Translations under genes and position numbers: made by a program | From: Malurus cyaneus samueli | Taxonomy: Eukaryota > Chordata > Aves > Passeriformes > Maluridae | NCBI GenBank assembly: GCA_009741485.1 | Contig: CM019216.1 | Coordinates: 43,349,931 to 43,413,930 of the forward strand | Reading direction: 5' to 3' | DNA length: 64,000 nucleotides | Part shown: piece after piece, positions 61,501-64,000 of the stretch | How the letters are laid out: each line of letters starts with the position of its first letter | Numbering within the stretch: the stretch's first letter is position 1 | Notes under the pieces: generated by a model | The model's input: only the letters and a program-made list of their open reading frames with translations | What the model was told of the DNA's origin: nothing | Databases searched by the model: none

Positions 61501-64000
61501 CTTAAAAAAAAGTTTTTGTCTTAAACGCTTCAAAAACAAATGTATGAAACGTTCCTAACTTAATCTTATGGCTTTTACTGCAATCTTGTGGGCTTTTTCA
61601 AAATTATTTCAGAACATGTGGCTTTAGCCATGCTGTCTGTGCAAAACATGTCAAATATGTATCACCAGTGGGGAATATATAAAAGGTCCTGGGAGCTTAG
61701 ATTCTTTGCTGAGAGGCTTAGCTGTATTATAACAGCTTTCTTTCTGGCTGGAGCACCTTCTATTCCAAGCACACCTCAGTCTTACAGAGAACCTCATACA
61801 CCCCAGAGTTACAAGAACTATGTGACATAGAGTTCACAGTGCACACAAAATATCTGGAGTTTCCTCATCTCGATCTGAATTTCCAACCTGATGAAACAGA
61901 AAAGAGTTTATGGCAATAAAATATTGTTGGTTGCTTTACTCTGCTTTTCTGTCTAAAATAATATTCTTAAATAAATAAAACTTTCTCTCTTTTCCAGCAT
62001 AGTTGAATCACCTTTTCTCCGTGATGCTTTATGATTGCATATCCAGTGCACTGTGGCAGTATTTATGTACATGTTCCCACGTCTCGAAAGGAAAAATGAA
62101 AATAACTGTGGTTAAAGCTGTCATATCAGCTACAAAAAATATGCACTTAGAAAGTGAAAGGGGTTTATTTTATGAAGCAGATGTACAAAAGTCATTGCCT
62201 TGTACACATCAGCTGTGTCTTCAGTGCAGGGTAGTGCATTAATAAGTCTTCCTTGGTGGAGACAATCTGCCAAAAAGAGCTCAAGTCACCAGACAGTAAC
62301 AAGTTTGCCTCAGGCTGTTACCGCAGCAAAATTTTCCAGGCTGGTGAAAATATGTTTACCGCTGGATAGGGCTGAGACTGACACTGTTAAAAATACTCTC
62401 CTCCTCAATTAAAGCAAATCTCAGAAGATCAAAAGCCCTGGTGCAAGCATCACCCTGCCACATCACCCTCTGAGAGAAGCAAACCCTCCCCAAGAACAGC
62501 ACAGACACCCAACCCCAATTATTTCAATCCAGCTGTAAATAATGATGCTGAAAAATGTATTTCTGAAAACAGCCTGTCTAAACTGGAAAAATTCCCTTTT
62601 TTATTTTTATATCTTAAAAATACCAAAAGATAAGTGTAGTAGAAAGCGGATTTTTAGGAAATCCCCAAAAGAAAAGAATAGTCCAAACCTTTAAAGAATA
62701 GCTGATCAAACCATAAGCCGAATATAATTTCCTCTTTACTAGTATCAGGTGGACATAAAATTAAATTGGTTTGATTCTGACACATTCTACCCATAACACA
62801 CAGTACTTTAACATTAGTGTCACTAAAGACTGATGGAGAAATGAAGCTGCTAATCATTCTAAAAGTCAATGAGATAGAAACTGGCATATAAAGAAAGTTG
62901 CTTATTTTGCATTTTCTCCAACATATTTGTGGGCAGGAACATTTTGTACTTTTTAACACCTTCTCAACCCTGGAAATACTGTTGTCCCAACAGCTAGGAA
63001 TGTCCAATTTGAGTTAAGTTTTGGGAGTTCTCAACTGGCTGCAGTGTTTAGCAAGACACCCCTAGTGAGTTTTCATACGCTCTATTTCTTTTGGTAAAAT
63101 CAAGGACCAAGTTTAAAAAAAAGGTGTAGCCAAAGGTAGGATTTATTCCTCACTGTGGATAAGACATTGAGTATTGAAGGACATAATCCTCATCATGACT
63201 TCTTCCCATAGGAAATTCCAACAGAAATCTCCCAAAAGTTGTGCTGAATTCTATTAGATTTGCCTGATGGCAAAAGATTGACACCTCACAAGCCAGCAAA
63301 ATCTGCGCTCACCATTCCAGCTTCCACCACCCCAATGCCAGAGTGATTCCAGATTTTCATTACCTCAGGCTGGAGACTTTTACTTCTGGAGTTGCTACAC
63401 TTGGTAAAAGAAAATGTAAGGTCATATACTAGTCAATTTCAGGATAAAAGAGTGAATATAAAAATAAAGTAATATTTCCTCTTTCCTTCTTTTCCTTCTA
63501 TTTCCCCTGCACTATAATGTATGCTGAGTAAAGTAGGAAAAGACAAATGGAGTTTAAAAAGAAAAAAAGAAGACTAGCAGAAGTCACTTAAAATCGTATT
63601 TTGATTTTGTCTCCAAACCATGAATGATCCTTTTCCTGGAAATTTTATCTATGAACTACAATTTTCTTTCAACTAGTAGCTTTTTTTGATTTGTTTTTCT
63701 TATTCTGCATACAATAAATATTTCCAATCCATTGCCTCTGTACATATATAGATATCTTTAGAGATATATGGCTTTCTGAAATGCTCATATTACTGAGCAT
63801 TTTAGTGCCTCTCTGAATATATACATAGTAAAAGGAATGAACTGGCAGATGCTGATAAGCCAAAGCAAGACCTGAATTCCTGAAAAACTGGAATGAGCAT
63901 GTGTAGTAACATGAGTGCATTGCTGCACATAAGTGACTCAGGTAGGTGTTCATAGGAAAGTGGCTCCTTTGCATGACAATCTGTTGGACACTTTCATCAG
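58542..64000. other. non-coding stretch, no gene supported
   Basis: Unique AT-rich DNA with an A18 run at 60858-60875. Isolated splice-like sites occur, for example a good plus acceptor at 61980-61997 (TTTCTCTCTTTTCCAG) followed by 11 open codons and a stop, and a minus unit near 63315-63374 ending ATG|GTGAGC. Neither joins a chain. The open minus frame at 63007-62654 has no domain. Confidence 0.4.
60858..60875. repeat. A18 homopolymer
   Basis: An uninterrupted A run after CATCTG. Confidence 0.95.

Noticed and set aside
62654..63007. 117-codon minus-strand frame
   Set aside because: Composition of chance AT-rich translation; no recognisable motif.
63315..63374. Minus-strand unit reading PEVMKIWNHSGIGVVEAGM before ATG|GTGAGC
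   Set aside because: Acceptor weak and no partner exon in a matching phase; noted only because the peptide looks coding.
1..64000. CRISPR arrays, operons, phage or integron structures
   Set aside because: No regularly spaced repeats, no dense coding, and eukaryotic repeat content throughout.

Overview
The window looks like ordinary nuclear DNA from a bird, most likely a passerine, although the species level is only a guess. The evidence is degenerate CR1 LINE fragments with the avian 3'-end signature (CACAGAATCACAGAATGG-like, in antisense), an AT-rich background with low CpG, long homopolymers and microsatellites, no long open reading frame (the longest is about 127 codons), and assembly gaps (10 Ns at 23427-23436, one N at 30650). 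There is no sign of bacterial, viral or organellar sequence. No CRISPR array, operon, tRNA, rRNA or intact transposase/reverse transcriptase was seen.

Any genes here would be split by multi-kilobase introns. I therefore read both strands for polypyrimidine-AG / open frame / GT units with compatible phases. Two chains emerged. The first is on the minus strand and runs right to left through 44733-44652, 37285-37252, 30471-30434, 9252-9104 and a last exon at 3642-3568, which carries a stop codon and is followed by a candidate 3'UTR with a poly(A) signal at 3359-3354. The second is on the plus strand and runs through 2433-2519, 8393-8434, 11057-11114 or 11791-11894, 21904-21936, 28412-28466 and a 228-bp terminal exon at 35878-36105 with a poly(A) signal at 36295. 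I recognised neither predicted protein. Pseudo-exons are common in vertebrate introns, so these are hypotheses graded by confidence. The terminal exons and the 149-bp exon at 9104-9252 are the most coding-like. Both chains being real would need two interleaved genes on opposite strands; one or both may be false.

The rest is non-coding: antisense CR1 relics (5244-5512, 53902-54185, a doubtful one at 36867, and a very old one at 42790-43190), a MIR-like relic near 14850, simple repeats (pyrimidine tract 2618-2858, (TTCCC)13 at 16911, (TG)17 at 26942, A40 at 54374, A31 at 34693, G16 at 48795), small degenerate tandem repeats, perfect short inverted repeats, and several AT-rich, homeodomain-motif-rich stretches that resemble conserved non-coding elements. 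Conservation could not be tested. From about 54.4 kb to the end I see no convincing gene.
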